This document shows positions 33,551 through 45,459 of a stretch of DNA of 64,000 nucleotides, piece by piece (positions within the stretch are counted from its first letter, which is position 1; every line of letters begins with the position of its first letter). Location: assembly GCA_013399895.1 (NCBI GenBank), contig VXBA01000906.1, positions 125,932 to 189,931 on the forward strand, in the 5' to 3' direction. The position numbers and the translations under genes were made by a program. The stretch is from Serilophus lunatus. Its lineage: Eukaryota > Chordata > Aves > Passeriformes > Eurylaimidae. The notes under the pieces were generated by a model that worked only from the letters and a program-made list of their open reading frames with translations, was not told the DNA's origin and did not search any database.

Positions 33551-36500
33551 CCAAGGTACTCACAGGAGCTTGGTATGTAAGACTTGCCAAAACCTGCAGC
33601 CTTCTGAGGCAGCAGGTGAATGCCATGTGGGATGCCCTGAAGGCAAAACTGGTTATCTCTTTTAAGTGTACCTATGTTATGTATCACATGGGTCTTGCCT
33701 GTATCTCATTCCTAGTAGATTTTGACCTCACATGATGCCCATGATGATATTGTTGCATTGTGAACTTGTTTGGAAAATGTATGTGTGAAAGCATGTGCAT
33801 GTGGATTTTTCTCTTGCTAGCCACCGACAATCATCCATTAGCTCAGTTGAGCCCATTTCTAATCCTGCCAGAGATGTTTGTATCATATATACTGTAGATC
33901 ACTTATGTGATCCACAGCAAATTCTAGGAATAAGGAACGAGGCATACAGGCCAAGAAGCATAAAGTGGTAATTAATTTTCAGTCCTGGGGCAGGACTTGA
34001 TGTATCTAGCACAGAAGGGTAGTTTTGACGTGACATCTTTATGTTGACTCAGTTAGTACCTCTGAAAGGTGTGCCAGCAACCAGATAGAAGTTTAGGTAC
34101 TGAATTACTTCAGGTGCTCTTGATTTGAACTGTAAATCCATGTAAATGTTATTTCTGGTGGAGAATTTATTTGCTATAAACTAAGGAGGTGAATGTAACA
34201 TACACAATCCAGAAGAATTACAACCTTTGACGTCTTTTTTACTAGCTGATGGGTAGCATTTCTGGCTTCGTATTGCTTCAGAAAGGGTTTAAGTAAGTTG
34301 CACTTAAAGAAGGGTGAATAATGAGGAAAGAGGAAAGTGAAATTTAGCTCTCTACGCAACTGTGTCTGCATGGCTTACCCATCTGGCAGTATAAAACTGT
34401 GGACGCACTTTGAGGTGCATCTCAGGATTGAATCCCACAAATGAATCAGATTTCCTTTTCAAAAAGAGGCATCTTGAAGTGTGATACAGTCACCCCTGAC
34501 TTGTATATGGGTGTCTCTGCTGCTATAGAAATAGAGCAACTTCCTCATCCAGCATGTAACACCCTTCCCTGGATGGGATGGCTCTGTTTGCTGCAGGTCA
34601 GAGGAATCACTGCCCATGACCTCAGTAGTGAAATTCTCCCATCTAAGCAGGCCCTTGCTTTCAAACTCTTTGGTAATTTATTAGTACCTAAATGCTGTTG
34701 AAAATCACATCATTGATAGCTTTGGCACCAGAGTAAGTGTTAAATGGCTGGCAGGAGGGCTATCTGCATGGGCATGAGTAGTGTTTCACACGTAATTACC
34801 ACTTTCTAGTGTCCTCTGGCTTGATAATTGAGAACTGCAATGTGGATAGATTTCAGAAATATTTTGGAAAGGTAATTACCTGGTTAACAGAAAATTAAGT
34901 TATAATAAATCCTCATTTCTCTTCTTCTGCAAATGTTTTCTGCTCTCCTGTTTTCTGGAAAGAGAAATTGGCAGAGGAAGGGTCAGTTTTTCTTAAACAA
35001 AATAGGCACAATCCCATCTCAGTCCTCCCCCTTTCTATAGACATATTTACTGTAAAATATAATGAAGTCCAATATCAAATAAGAAGAGGTACTTAGCAAT
35101 GACATGTGACAAATGGATGACAGCACAGTATGAAAAAAAATGGGTAAATTTCTTTCTTGCCATCAGTTCTGTCCTTTTTGTGGGGGAGTTGGGTGACAAG
35201 TGTAGAGGTAGAGGATCAACGTGAAGGAGTACAAAAAAGGCATGAAGCAGACACTACCAAGTCCATTGCTGCCGTAGGCAATCCCATCTGAGAGATCTGT
35301 TGATGAAGTTATAAACTCTTGAGAGAAGGTAGAATCTATTTGTATTCTACTCTCCTCTCATAGGTGCTCCACTCCAAAGATTAAAAAGGGGTTTATTTGT
35401 CTTCAATTTGCTACCTGTGTTTATTGATAGGGACTTTATATACATTTAATCTTCTGTCAACACTTTTTTCAGCTTTTAGCAGATTTACTTTCTTGATGCC
35501 TGTGTTGCTTCTGTAGATTTAAAGAATAATTACATATTTGTTCCTATTTTTTTCCTTGTTGCTAGAGCAACATGTTCTAGACCGCACAGGTGCTGATTGT
35601 AGCTTCCTATAAAAGCAGACTTGGTTCCTTTCAGATCTTAAAATCATCTTTACTGGAGAGTCAGAAAGGTTTTAAATAACCCCATCATGCATCTGTTTCC
35701 AGCTGCTACTCTTTGCCTGCATTGCTGTTCTCTACAGTACTGCTGAAGATATTCCTTGTTGTTTAGTGTCCTATGTCATGGAAATGTTGCTATGGGAAAT
35801 TACCAAGAGAAATCAGAGGAAGAAGCTCCTGGAAAGACTGGTGGTCCCCTGGGATCCAGAGGAAATGAGTTGTGAGCTGGTAGGTTGGATGGCTTCTCTC
35901 TCACAGTGAAGATTAATGGGATAATGCAGCTACTGATTAAAGGCAGCTGAAAGGAGGATTATCAACAACAAGGGACCAGTTCATGGACTATCTGCTTTCA
36001 GTAAGAGACTTTCTGAAGCTAAGGAGGAGTGAAATAAGTAATATATAAAGTCATTGTGATGGTAAAATAGGAGCTGTAACATGGAGAAGGAAACATTTTG
36101 CCACCACACTGCCCAGGTCACACAGCTCCGATCAGTAGTTTCCAGTATGATAATTAGAGAGAAACTCTGTTCTAATGGGACAGTCAGAGCTCTAGATCTC
36201 GTCAATTTTATGCTGAAGTCTCTAGACATTGCTTAAGGGAGCAAGCACCTCCTCACATGTATCTGTGAGGGTAAAGCCTTAGAATGTCAAAATCACTCTT
36301 AAAACGAGTGACAGGATTTATCATGTCTGATTACAGAAACTCGGTACCAATGTCAAGTGGCAAACTTATTTAGATAGGGCAGAAAGTTCTCTTTCCATTT
36401 CAAAATAACCTGAAACCAGACTGTTCTGAAACCCAGATTTTAATGCATTTTATTGCAGAAGTTACAGTATACAAATAGCTGTTCTTTAAACCAGAGTAAC

Positions 36501-36628
36501 ACTTCAGAAAGAAAGATGATGCCTTAAGTAAATCATGCAGTAATACTGACATTTCTAAGTCAGTAAACCTGAAGCTCTAGTGCTGAATCTTAATATTTCC
36601 ATTTAGACTGATGTTTGACAGCATTAGG

Positions 36629-36641
36629 AAAAAAAAAAAAA
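36629..36641. repeat. A-rich homopolymer
   Basis: Run of about 13 A within unique sequence. Confidence 0.8.
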
Positions 36642-37760
36642 GGGTGATGTCAAAAGGACTACTGTTCCTGTAGCTGACAAGGAAACCATTTTATATAATT
36701 GTTTCAGCCTACAGAAGAGGGTAATTCCTTTGGACATTGCTAGGTTATATTTTCATAAAGAGTGAATAAATTATCTCAGTCCCCTGGATCAGAGGATGTT
36801 AAGTTCAAATCCTGTTGCTGGAGTAATCACTACAAAATAGTTCAGTGTTGATTCTGCAATTTGTGGGTAGTTTTGGTGGGAAAGGCATTTTTCCAAGTTT
36901 GCTCTCTTGATGTGTTGAAATTACAGAAAAACTGAACTCTCAAAAGGGTGGCCAGTCAAAATGGCAATTGGCTGAAATATGTGCAATAAAAACTAGACTA
37001 AATTCAATAAAATGCTGCCCTGCTGTTAGATTTTCATCTCTACAAAAAGCCTATGATAACTAGATCTATCTACTTTTTATGATTTTTATGGTGTTCCCCT
37101 TAGAAGTCCTAGAGAAAGAATTCATGAGTGTTATGAAAGCTCACACTGGTTTTCTGCAGAATGTAAAGGTGTTTTTTTGTGAGGTTTTGTTTGACTGGAG
37201 ATTAGGGAAAATCATGATCAGTCATACCAAAACATCTGATCCCCATTACCTTGTTCCATTTGGACTTCATTTGTTCAATTGCCATTTCTGTCAGGTTTAA
37301 ATTTCAGATGTACTGAATTTTTATTTTATTATTCCTTTTGATCAATGTATTATTTGGAAACTTATAGAAAATTATTTTACAAACTAATAGAAAATAGAGA
37401 AAAATTTTGTAGAGAAAACAATCAATAAAGAGTGCAGAAGCACAGAAATAAGAAAACCTTACATTTCTAGTGATTCTTACTATGTGATGATATTATGAAA
37501 ATGTCTTTTTTTCATGTTCTTCTAGTCTATCCATCTTTGTCCTTGAAGAATCATAAATATAGTTAAGAGTTTTTCAAGGTTTTGTAAGGTTTTTCTTGGA
37601 TGCTTTATTAGAAGTCTAACATTTTTGATCCCAGCCAGTGTGAGTTCGACACTTTGAACCAACTGTTGTCACTTCACTGCTCTGCCACTGCACACAGCAG
37701 ATGTAGAAAGCACAACAAGTGAATGTCACTTCATTTGATATGCAGAGTGGGCTTCTGGTG

Positions 37761-37798
37761 ATTGCTTACCTTTTTTTTTTTTTTTAAAGGTAAGTAAT
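37761..37798. repeat. Inverted repeat with a T-rich loop
   Basis: Arms attgcttaccttt (37761-37773) and aaaggtaagtaat (37786-37798) pair over 13 bp with one mismatch around a pure T loop. Each arm carries a splice-donor-like aag|gtaag sequence, one on each strand. Confidence 0.85.
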
Positions 37799-39825
37799 AG
37801 GAATATATTGGCAAAAATTATCCTAAGCAAAGCATAAAAGAAAGTGATGAGAAAATTCCTTCTGCCTAGCTAATCAGAATGAAAAAAAAGTGCCTGAGTT
37901 AGCCCTTGGTCGTATAATGAACTAACAGCTGCTGGGACACAGTTACCCATGGTGTGTGTCCACCAGAGTAAGTGAGATTATATTTAGATTAATTTCGCTT
38001 TAAGTCTTTAAAAGGTGGAAACAGGTAAAACAGTGCTCACCAACATTAACAATTTATTTGTCATTAATATAAATACCTTTTTGCATCTTATTAATTTAAC
38101 TGTTTTCATGCTAAGCAATTCTTTTCATGGACAGTCCATTCTCAGCATCTGCAAGATCAGTGTCACTTATAACAACAGAGCAGTCATAGAGATTTGAGTG
38201 GTGAGTAGCTCACTGTTTTGTTATGGTTGTAGCTAATTACTCTTCAAGATCTGCTACTTCACAGGGATTTTACTCTTAGAGTCTCTGAGCAGAAATCAGT
38301 TAGTTTTGGCAGTCTTTGGTCTGCTGTGTAACATTCATCAGTGTCTTACCCTGGTGTTTCAAAGGCAACACTTACATGTAATGGTTTTGCTGTGAAACAA
38401 AACAGAGAAGGAGTATTGTGGTGTTGAAAACACATTTCACAGAGTTGTTACAGTTTTTTTGGAAGGATGCCCTTTATTTAATTAATCTTTCTGCATTTTG
38501 TTTTTACATTTTCCATCACCATTTTATTATTCTCTGAAGGACTTGGTCCCCCGAGCTAGCTCCAGGGAAAGGTCTGCTGGATTAAGCTGTGGTGCATTCC
38601 ACCCAGTGTATTTCCATGAGCCCTTCATGGTTAGCAGTGTGGCGTGCAGGCCTACTGTGAACGATCAAATGATCTGTTTTCTTTTCCCTTGAGGTGAACC
38701 ACATTCGCTTGTATAAGAAAGCAAAACCTCCACAGTAGACGTGAACAGCAGCCTACTGCTTTGGAAAGAGCTCTAGTAGGCCTTGATGTAAAACCCTCAC
38801 CCCTCTTAATGGGATTCTATTGCCATGAAACCTTTAGACATTTATTTATTGGACGTGTATTTATTATAGGAGTATGTGATGCCAGCATGCTCTGCTGGAT
38901 TAAAGCTTGTTGAGCTTCATGACCATTCTAGAAAGATTTATTTTCCTCTGAACTCAATCACACACCAGTCCAGTGAAATGAGCACAGTGGAAAATCTCAC
39001 CCCACTGCTTTGACGGACTAAGGTGGTGCCATCCACAGTCTACAGACAAGAGCTAAAGAAAGTGGGACGTTTTCATAATGTCACTGAGTGACAGCTGAGG
39101 TGTTAAGTAATTTCTGTGGTAGACAAACACCTGGAAGAAACAAAAGGAGCTTGTCTTTGGCAGAGCTATGGCTGAACTCATTGTCCAGGCTGGAATTTAT
39201 CCAGACACCTCATGGCTTTGGCTACATCTAAATAAACAGCTTTGAATGCTGACTTAGAGGTATTAATGGGTTTCTTGCATCATTTATTACTATGTGTAGT
39301 GACAATTGTGCTGCAACAAATCCACCATATAAATCAGGTGTGGATTTTGGCATGGTCAACCCTGCATGGAAGACAGTTTTTAGGTGAGGTAAAGAGAAGT
39401 TGCTTCATAAATGTCAATAATATACTCATTCCATCACATGCCAGGAAAAAGAGAAAAGCCCCTAGCAATATGACAGGGTTACCATCCATGAATGCTGATG
39501 AAGTATCAAGAAGTGGCTGGACATTCAAAATAATCTTTTGTCACCATTAATATGCAGTCAGAGAGATTAAAGATGAAATTGGCATAACATTATTTTATTA
39601 TATATAGGGCTTATATACATCTATGTATTCATACTTGTCACCTGGCAACCTAACTACAGTTTATTAAATTGTTTGATGGATGACGTATATTTAGTATTTG
39701 GTTTAAGATCTATTTGCAAGCGAACTACTGGCTGAATATAACTGTAGTGTAAGATTGATAGAAAGGTAAAAATCATGTGCAGCAGTAAGATTGTCTGCAT
39801 TTTTTTGCCTGATGGTGTAGATCCT

Positions 39826-39855
39826 CATTACCATTACCATCACCATCCTCATTAC
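39826..39855. repeat. Degenerate (ATTACC/ATCACC) short repeat
   Basis: Four to five imperfect six-base units of the ccatta/ccatca type in a row. Confidence 0.7.
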
Positions 39856-40406
39856 TGCATTGCTGGAGAGGTGGAATCATATTAACCATACATAACCAGT
39901 GACAGTCATGTATGATAACTTGTTGAGCTGCTGACTGCAGGATTGTGTTCTTGGTTTTCTGTATAGTAAAGTCTTCATTAGTGCAAAGGCTAAGATGTTT
40001 TTGAGAATGTAAAAGAATAATTTCTGTTTATTTTGATTTAGAATAATGGAAATTTCAAAATGAGGTTGACATTTCAAATGCTACTCTCAATTTTTCAACC
40101 TAGATACATCTTGAGTATTCAGAGCCATTTAAAAACTAGAATCCTCTACACCTCCAACAGTCATTGAAAAAAGACTCTTCCAGGGGACAGTTCAGAAGAT
40201 GCACCATCCTCTGGAACCTTCTCTCCATCCACTGGCCACAGGAGGAACGTCAAGAATGGTAGGCTTCTCTGACTCTGTTACTGAAGCTAAATGCCTGACC
40301 TGAGATGGCTGAATCTGAGTTTGAGTAGTAGGAAACAGGTAAGGAGGCATAACTAATGAAAAAATTCTCAGACTTTATCCTGACTTCTTATTGTCTCCCT
40401 CCTCTT

Positions 40407-40422
40407 AAAAAAAAAAAAAAAA
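40407..40422. repeat. A-rich homopolymer
   Basis: Run of about 15 A in unique sequence. Confidence 0.8.
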
Positions 40423-41044
40423 TTATAGAGACATTGAATTGATAATTTTTTTACTGGCCCGTAAGAAATTCTTTTTGCGACACCTCATTTGCCAAGATCA
40501 GTCTGTGAAATTGACATTCAGGATACTTGATGCCAGATTCTAAGCAGCTCCTTGAATAAATATTTTACATAGATAAGCCCTCTCAAAAACCCAAGACCCC
40601 AAAACACAAATTTGTTGAAAAATAAAAACTTGCCACACATTCCAGAGTGTCTTCTTCAAGCAAAAAGAGGTGACCCTCTGAATGCTGTCATTTCCAAGAT
40701 CTTATCCATAGCTTGCAGAACTATAAGTTACACTCTAAAAAACCTTAACCAGCAAGGGATCATTTGCCCTCCTGTGAAGGCTGAGCCAGATCTTAAGATG
40801 GACTCATTTTTTGGCCTTTATTATTTAAGTCTTTTGGGAATGCACTCTTTGTGTGTGAATTTCAAATGAGGAGTAGAATAAGCAAAATATGCTTAGTGAA
40901 TGGCTACAAGCAGTCATAAGAGAACACACGTCTGGAAGGATTCATGATGGATGTGGTAAAGGCTGGAAAAAGTTAGTTTAGGTGGAATACACCTTTATTT
41001 CTGGCTATAGTTACTTCTGATTTAGATGATGATATGATCATTCA

Positions 41045-41517
41045 GGTACTGGAGCGTGTCCAACGGTGCTGGAGCATGTCCAAAGAATAATGAATCTGGT
41101 GAAAGTACTGGAGCGCAAGTCTGATGAGGAGTGGCTGAGGGAGCTTGAGGGTGTTTAGCCTGGAGAAATAGAGGCTCAGAAGGGACCTTCTCTCTCTTTA
41201 CAACTATCTGAAAGGAGGTTGTGTCAGGGTGTGGCTCAGTCTCTTCTCCCAGGTTAGAAATGACAGGATGAGAGAAAATGCCCTCAAGCTGGGGATGTTT
41301 AGACTGGATAACAGGAAAAATTCTCTGAAAAGGCAGTCAGGCATTGGAGCAGGTTGACCAGGGAAGTAGTTGAGTTACTATCCCTGGAGATATTTTAAAG
41401 ATGTGGATATGTGATGCCTGGGGACATGATTTTGTGGTGGATCTGACATTGTTATGTGGATGCTTGGACACAATTACCTCAGAGGTATTTTCCAACTTTA
41501 ATGATTCTATGATTTTA
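41045..41517 (+). mobile_element. CR1 LINE fragment, sense, with small internal duplication
   Basis: CR1 landmarks in order: 'tactggagcgtgtccaa', 'tgatgaggagtggctgaggg', 'tttagcctggagaaatagag', 'tacaactatctgaaaggagg', 'tgtttagactggataacagg', 'ctatccctggagatatttta' and the tail 'aatgattctatgatttt'. The first block occurs twice in tandem (ctggagcgtgtccaa and ctggagcatgtccaa, 41048-41081). The 3' UTR is diverged and the tail is the attctatgatt type. Confidence 0.9.
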
Positions 41518-43162
41518 TTAATTTGGTGCCCAGTTGTGGCTGTGCAATTGAGTCCAATGTCCCATGAGTTCACCAGGATGGCTCAGGTGCAGTGATCCAA
41601 GCTGGAGCAGTATCAAGCCTGGAAGAAAAACACTCCTCGTGGGTGAAATCCCGCTCTATAATTTAGTGAAACACGGTAAGGAAAGAGTTGTGTAACAAAA
41701 GGTAAAGTGTGAAAACAGCCCTGAGTGCTCAGCAAACCATGATTCCTATTTTATGCCTTTTGGCAGCCTCATGGTTTGGCTTTCTCCTATATTACCAACA
41801 TACATAAAACTCAGGCTCCTGGATTTCTGGTGTGTTAGCTGTTTTTTTACTGAGGGTTGGCCTGAGTTCTTCAGGCTATGTTTACCTTCAGTACTGCATC
41901 ACCTGTCTCCCGAGCAGACTGATGCTCAGCTGTGGTCACTGTCAGTGGGGATTGTTGAGTGTTATTATTGCAATCTGTTCCTGAGAACCAACCTTGAGCC
42001 ATCCAGCTCCTTCACCCTTGACTCTCTGCATGCCTCCTTGCTTCCCAAGTGCTAATGATGGCAGCGTTTGGCCAGGCAGAGAGTGCAGATTTGGCTTACT
42101 CTGAGAGTTTTCTGTTAATGGGATAGTTTTCTCTCTGGCAGAGGTATACTTCTTGTCGTGGAGACTCTGTTACCTCTGAGTGGTTTCTTTGGCAAAACAG
42201 ATTTGATATGAGAAGGTTATTAAAGTTTATATATTTTGTGTGACATGAATTTTGTTTCAAACCCGATTTTAATGATTACCTTTTCCTTCTTAAGTTACTA
42301 AGCCCAAATTTTCTAAGTATTTATGCACAGGATAAAAGCTGGTTTTAACTATGTTCTTAAATATGCCAAAATCTGTCTACTGCTGATCAACATTTATACT
42401 TCCTTTGTAACTGCTCTTCTTTTCACTCATATTCTCCTTAAGTCATTTAAATTAATATTAACAGCATGATATATTCCCCCAAATGCGCATTTCTCTGTCT
42501 TCCTCCAAACCACCAAGGTGAAAGCTGAAAGAAGAGTTTGATTGTGAGCAGAGCTGTACAGCTAAAAATCTCACCTTGCATAGACACAGAATAAACCTGG
42601 TCCCCCTCCCTTGTGTATCACTTATCCATTTGCACTTGGAGTAAGATACCCTGAGGAATCAGGTGAAGACAGGACAGAGGTGGCAGACACATTGACGTTG
42701 TGGCAACCCATTTTCCAGCCTCACCATGTGACTGTTGCAGCTCCTAGTGGGAGTAGCAGTGCCAGGACAAAGAGTATTTGGAGTCCATGTGGAGCAATAG
42801 TCATTAGGGCACCTGCTAGGCTGAATAGTCAGATAAGTGATAAAAACTTCCATTTAAAATGTCATGCAGTTTAAATAGCATTAGACACACATCAAGACAT
42901 CTCCTTTTACTCTCTGGGTTTGCACCAATTCTGCTTGTTGTAATTTTATTTAGTCACAGTGGTACAAAACTGTTTATAAACAAGCACTTTGTATTGAAAC
43001 ATCTCATATGAGCACTATCCTGTCCTCATTCAGAAGAAAAAATACATATTTAGTAACAAGCTGGATTACAGCTTTTTTATATTAACGATCAGATACTTTG
43101 TCTGACTTATTTACAGTTTTGGTGCTGAATGGAAAAAGAGAAGTAAATCCTTGCAAACAGTA
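41518..43162. other. Unique non-coding stretch
   Basis: Includes a 100-codon frame (41753-42055) with no recognised family, no signal for splicing and no conserved motif. Nothing else seen. Confidence 0.5.
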
Positions 43163-43254
43163 ACACAGTATCACAGTATTAACAAGGTTGGAAGAGACCT
43201 TTGAGATCATCGAGTCCAACCTATAACCCAACATCAACTCATCATCATCAAACA
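43163..43254 (-). mobile_element. CR1 LINE extreme 3' end, antisense
   Basis: Short copy: 'cacagtatcacagtattaac', 'aaggttggaagagaccttt', 'gagatcatcgagtccaacct', 'ataacccaacatcaactcat'. The tail and 3' UTR type match the 5.9-kb pair. It is very strongly truncated, about 90 bp. Confidence 0.92.
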
Positions 43255-45094
43255 GTTTTCTTCAGCCCAATTCTTGCATCTTTATCCTTCTTTCCCCATG
43301 CTGTCCCATATTTGCAAGAAGTCAGATGATCACTATGTTCTCCTCTTGTCTGTAAATCCCATGAATCTTTGATCTATTTTTGCCTTGGTTTCCATCATAT
43401 TTAGTTAAACAAATTTACATCAGAACAGTGCTGGAAAAGGAATCTTTCAGATAATGAAGTGCTTCCCAAAATCACATGAGGGTTCAGCAGGAAGCTCTTT
43501 AATCTAATGAATAACTGGATGAGTTAGTATTCAGTTTTGAAACAGATTTCTCAGACGTAAAACAAAAGCTTGAGCTGAGCACAATACAATTATGTAGTAA
43601 TTCTTAATTTTTCACTGTTTTTCACTGTGCTGAAATACAACGACTTAAAATTACACACTTTTTAAAAATGCAATTAAAAGGTTGCACTGTATTACAAAAT
43701 CTTAAATTTTGGTATTAAGCAATTTAAATTTTCTGACGAAAACAACATTTCTTGCAAAGCTTTGATCTTGGAGGATGTGTTACCAAATTGAGAAACAACA
43801 AATTACTTAACTTTGCATCCTTGGCCATTTTCTAGTTACTTAATTGCAGGCTGGCTCATCTGCATTTTCAGAGGAGATGGCATCTCTGTCCCTGCCTTCC
43901 TGTTTACTTGCACAAGGTTTCACCATGGTCTACACTTCATTGAAGCCTGGGCCCAATCTTGCATCACAGGACCTATTTAAGGATCAGAGGAAGTATATTA
44001 ACAATATCACCCTTTTTCTTGCTCTGGGGAGCCAGACAAATGTTCTCAACATTCTCTGCTGTGCAAGGAGGAGAGTCAAGCCCTTATAATGTGGCAGAAA
44101 CTGCTTTGCTGTAGGATTTCCTGCTATATAATTGAAATGTTTCCCTCAGACAAGGAATTTACTTCCACCAGGCACCAATCTATCCTTACATGCCAGACTG
44201 GCAGCTTTCTTTGTTATTTTGAAGAGGCTGGAAATTCTTTCAGGAATTCTTTCAGACCTGTGGGACTAAGCCTACTATTTAGTTACTGTCAATTGTATCT
44301 TTGTGGGATACTGAAGGTTGAACAATGCCATTTCAAGAGCCCAATTCTCATTCTTCTTTTCTTCATTATTTCTTACATGCTGCCAAGTCATAATTGTGAC
44401 CCTCTTGCAGTAGGTGTTCCTTAAACATTTGCACAGTTCCTCTGCAAAGAGCTTGTAATTTAGCACAAAGACTCAGTCAAGGCAAGATTAAAGGGAAAAA
44501 ACTCAGAAGCCAGTCACTTGGATAGGATTGATATACGTTATGTCAGGCAGCACCAACTATTTACTGAGGTATTTTCAATTCCTCTTATGAACTTTTTGCT
44601 GACTACTTATTAATGGTTAAAATCACCATATTCTCACGCATGTCCATTTTTTTTTATTTCCTTCTCCTACACAGGATCCACTGACAGATGTTTGTGGATA
44701 CCACTGATATCACGCTGAGTTAAATAAAATGGACAAAAAAAGAACAAAAATTGAAACTCTTGTAAAGTGGGCTTCATCTGATGTCCTGTCAGAAGATTCA
44801 TTCCTCCTGTCAGCACACATTATAAGGGCAGTCACGACTGAATGCATAGGGATCAAACCACTAAACATTTTTTTGTGGCATATTACAAAATGTTTATTCT
44901 GTCCAGGTTGTGTGTTCTCCTTTGTCATCTCCAGTGGTACGTGGCAGGTTCCAGCTGGCAAAGTTAGATACTCGCCATGATGCAGAAGCAAGTGACAGAA
45001 GTGATTTTTCAGCTTTTCTCCAAGGAAGTGATATGAGATGAGTGATGGAGCGCAAGCAGACACTGGTGGAGTATGGAGAAATCAAGCTTTAAAA
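43255..45094. other. Unique non-coding stretch
   Basis: Contains frames of 111 codons (44089-44424, plus) and 117 codons (44710-45063, minus). Neither shows a recognised domain and both are overlapped by frames on the other strand. No RNA or transposon recognised. Confidence 0.45.
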
Positions 45095-45459
45095 GTTTTG
45101 TAGAAGACTTGGAGGAGATTGTGGCCTGTTGTTGTATAAAAAGGGCTTACAAGAAAGATGGAGAAGATTTTTTACCAAGGCTTGTAGTGGCAGGATAAGG
45201 GGAAATGGTTTTAAACTGGAAAAAGGTAGGTTTAGACTGGAAGTAAAGAAGAAATATTTTTACACTTGAGGGAGGTGTGACATTGGAACAGGTTTCCCAG
45301 AGAAGTTGTTGATGTCACATCATTGGAAATATTCAAGGCAAAGTGAGACAAGGCTTTGAGTAACCTGGTCTAGTGGAAGTTTTCCCTGTCACAGCAGGAG
45401 GGCTGGACTACGTGGTCTTTAAAGATTCATTCTCACCAGGACCATTCTGTGATTCTGTC
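45095..45459 (+). mobile_element. CR1 LINE fragment, sense
   Basis: In order: 'aaaaagggcttacaagaaag', 'ggataaggggaaatggtttt', 'aaggtaggtttagactggaa', 'cattggaacaggtttcccag', 'gagtaacctggtctagtgga' and the tail 'accattctgtgattctgt'. Same 3' UTR type as the 25.8-kb copy, longer at the 5' side. Stops and indels throughout. Confidence 0.92.

Larger units (their letters stand above)
33551..41044. other. Long unique AT-rich non-coding stretch
   Basis: No transposon or gene recognised over about 7.5 kb apart from short homopolymers, the T-loop inverted repeat at 37.77 kb and a short ATTACC-type run at 39.83 kb. The 102-codon frame at 39242-39550 has no recognised motif or splice context. Confidence 0.5.

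Noticed and set aside
36770..36830. tRNA or SINE-like B-box (gttcaaatcc) near 36.80 kb
   Set aside because: No cloverleaf can be drawn: the A-box is poor and the acceptor stem arms do not pair. No poly(A) or CR1-type tail follows.
39242..39550. 102-codon plus-strand frame
   Set aside because: The start is not a convincing ATG context, composition is unremarkable, and nothing matches a known family.
41753..42055. 100-codon plus-strand frame
   Set aside because: No family resemblance, no conserved motif and no promoter or splice evidence. Consistent with chance.
44710..45063. 117-codon minus-strand frame
   Set aside because: No recognised domain, an opposite-strand frame overlaps it, and no splice or start context supports expression.
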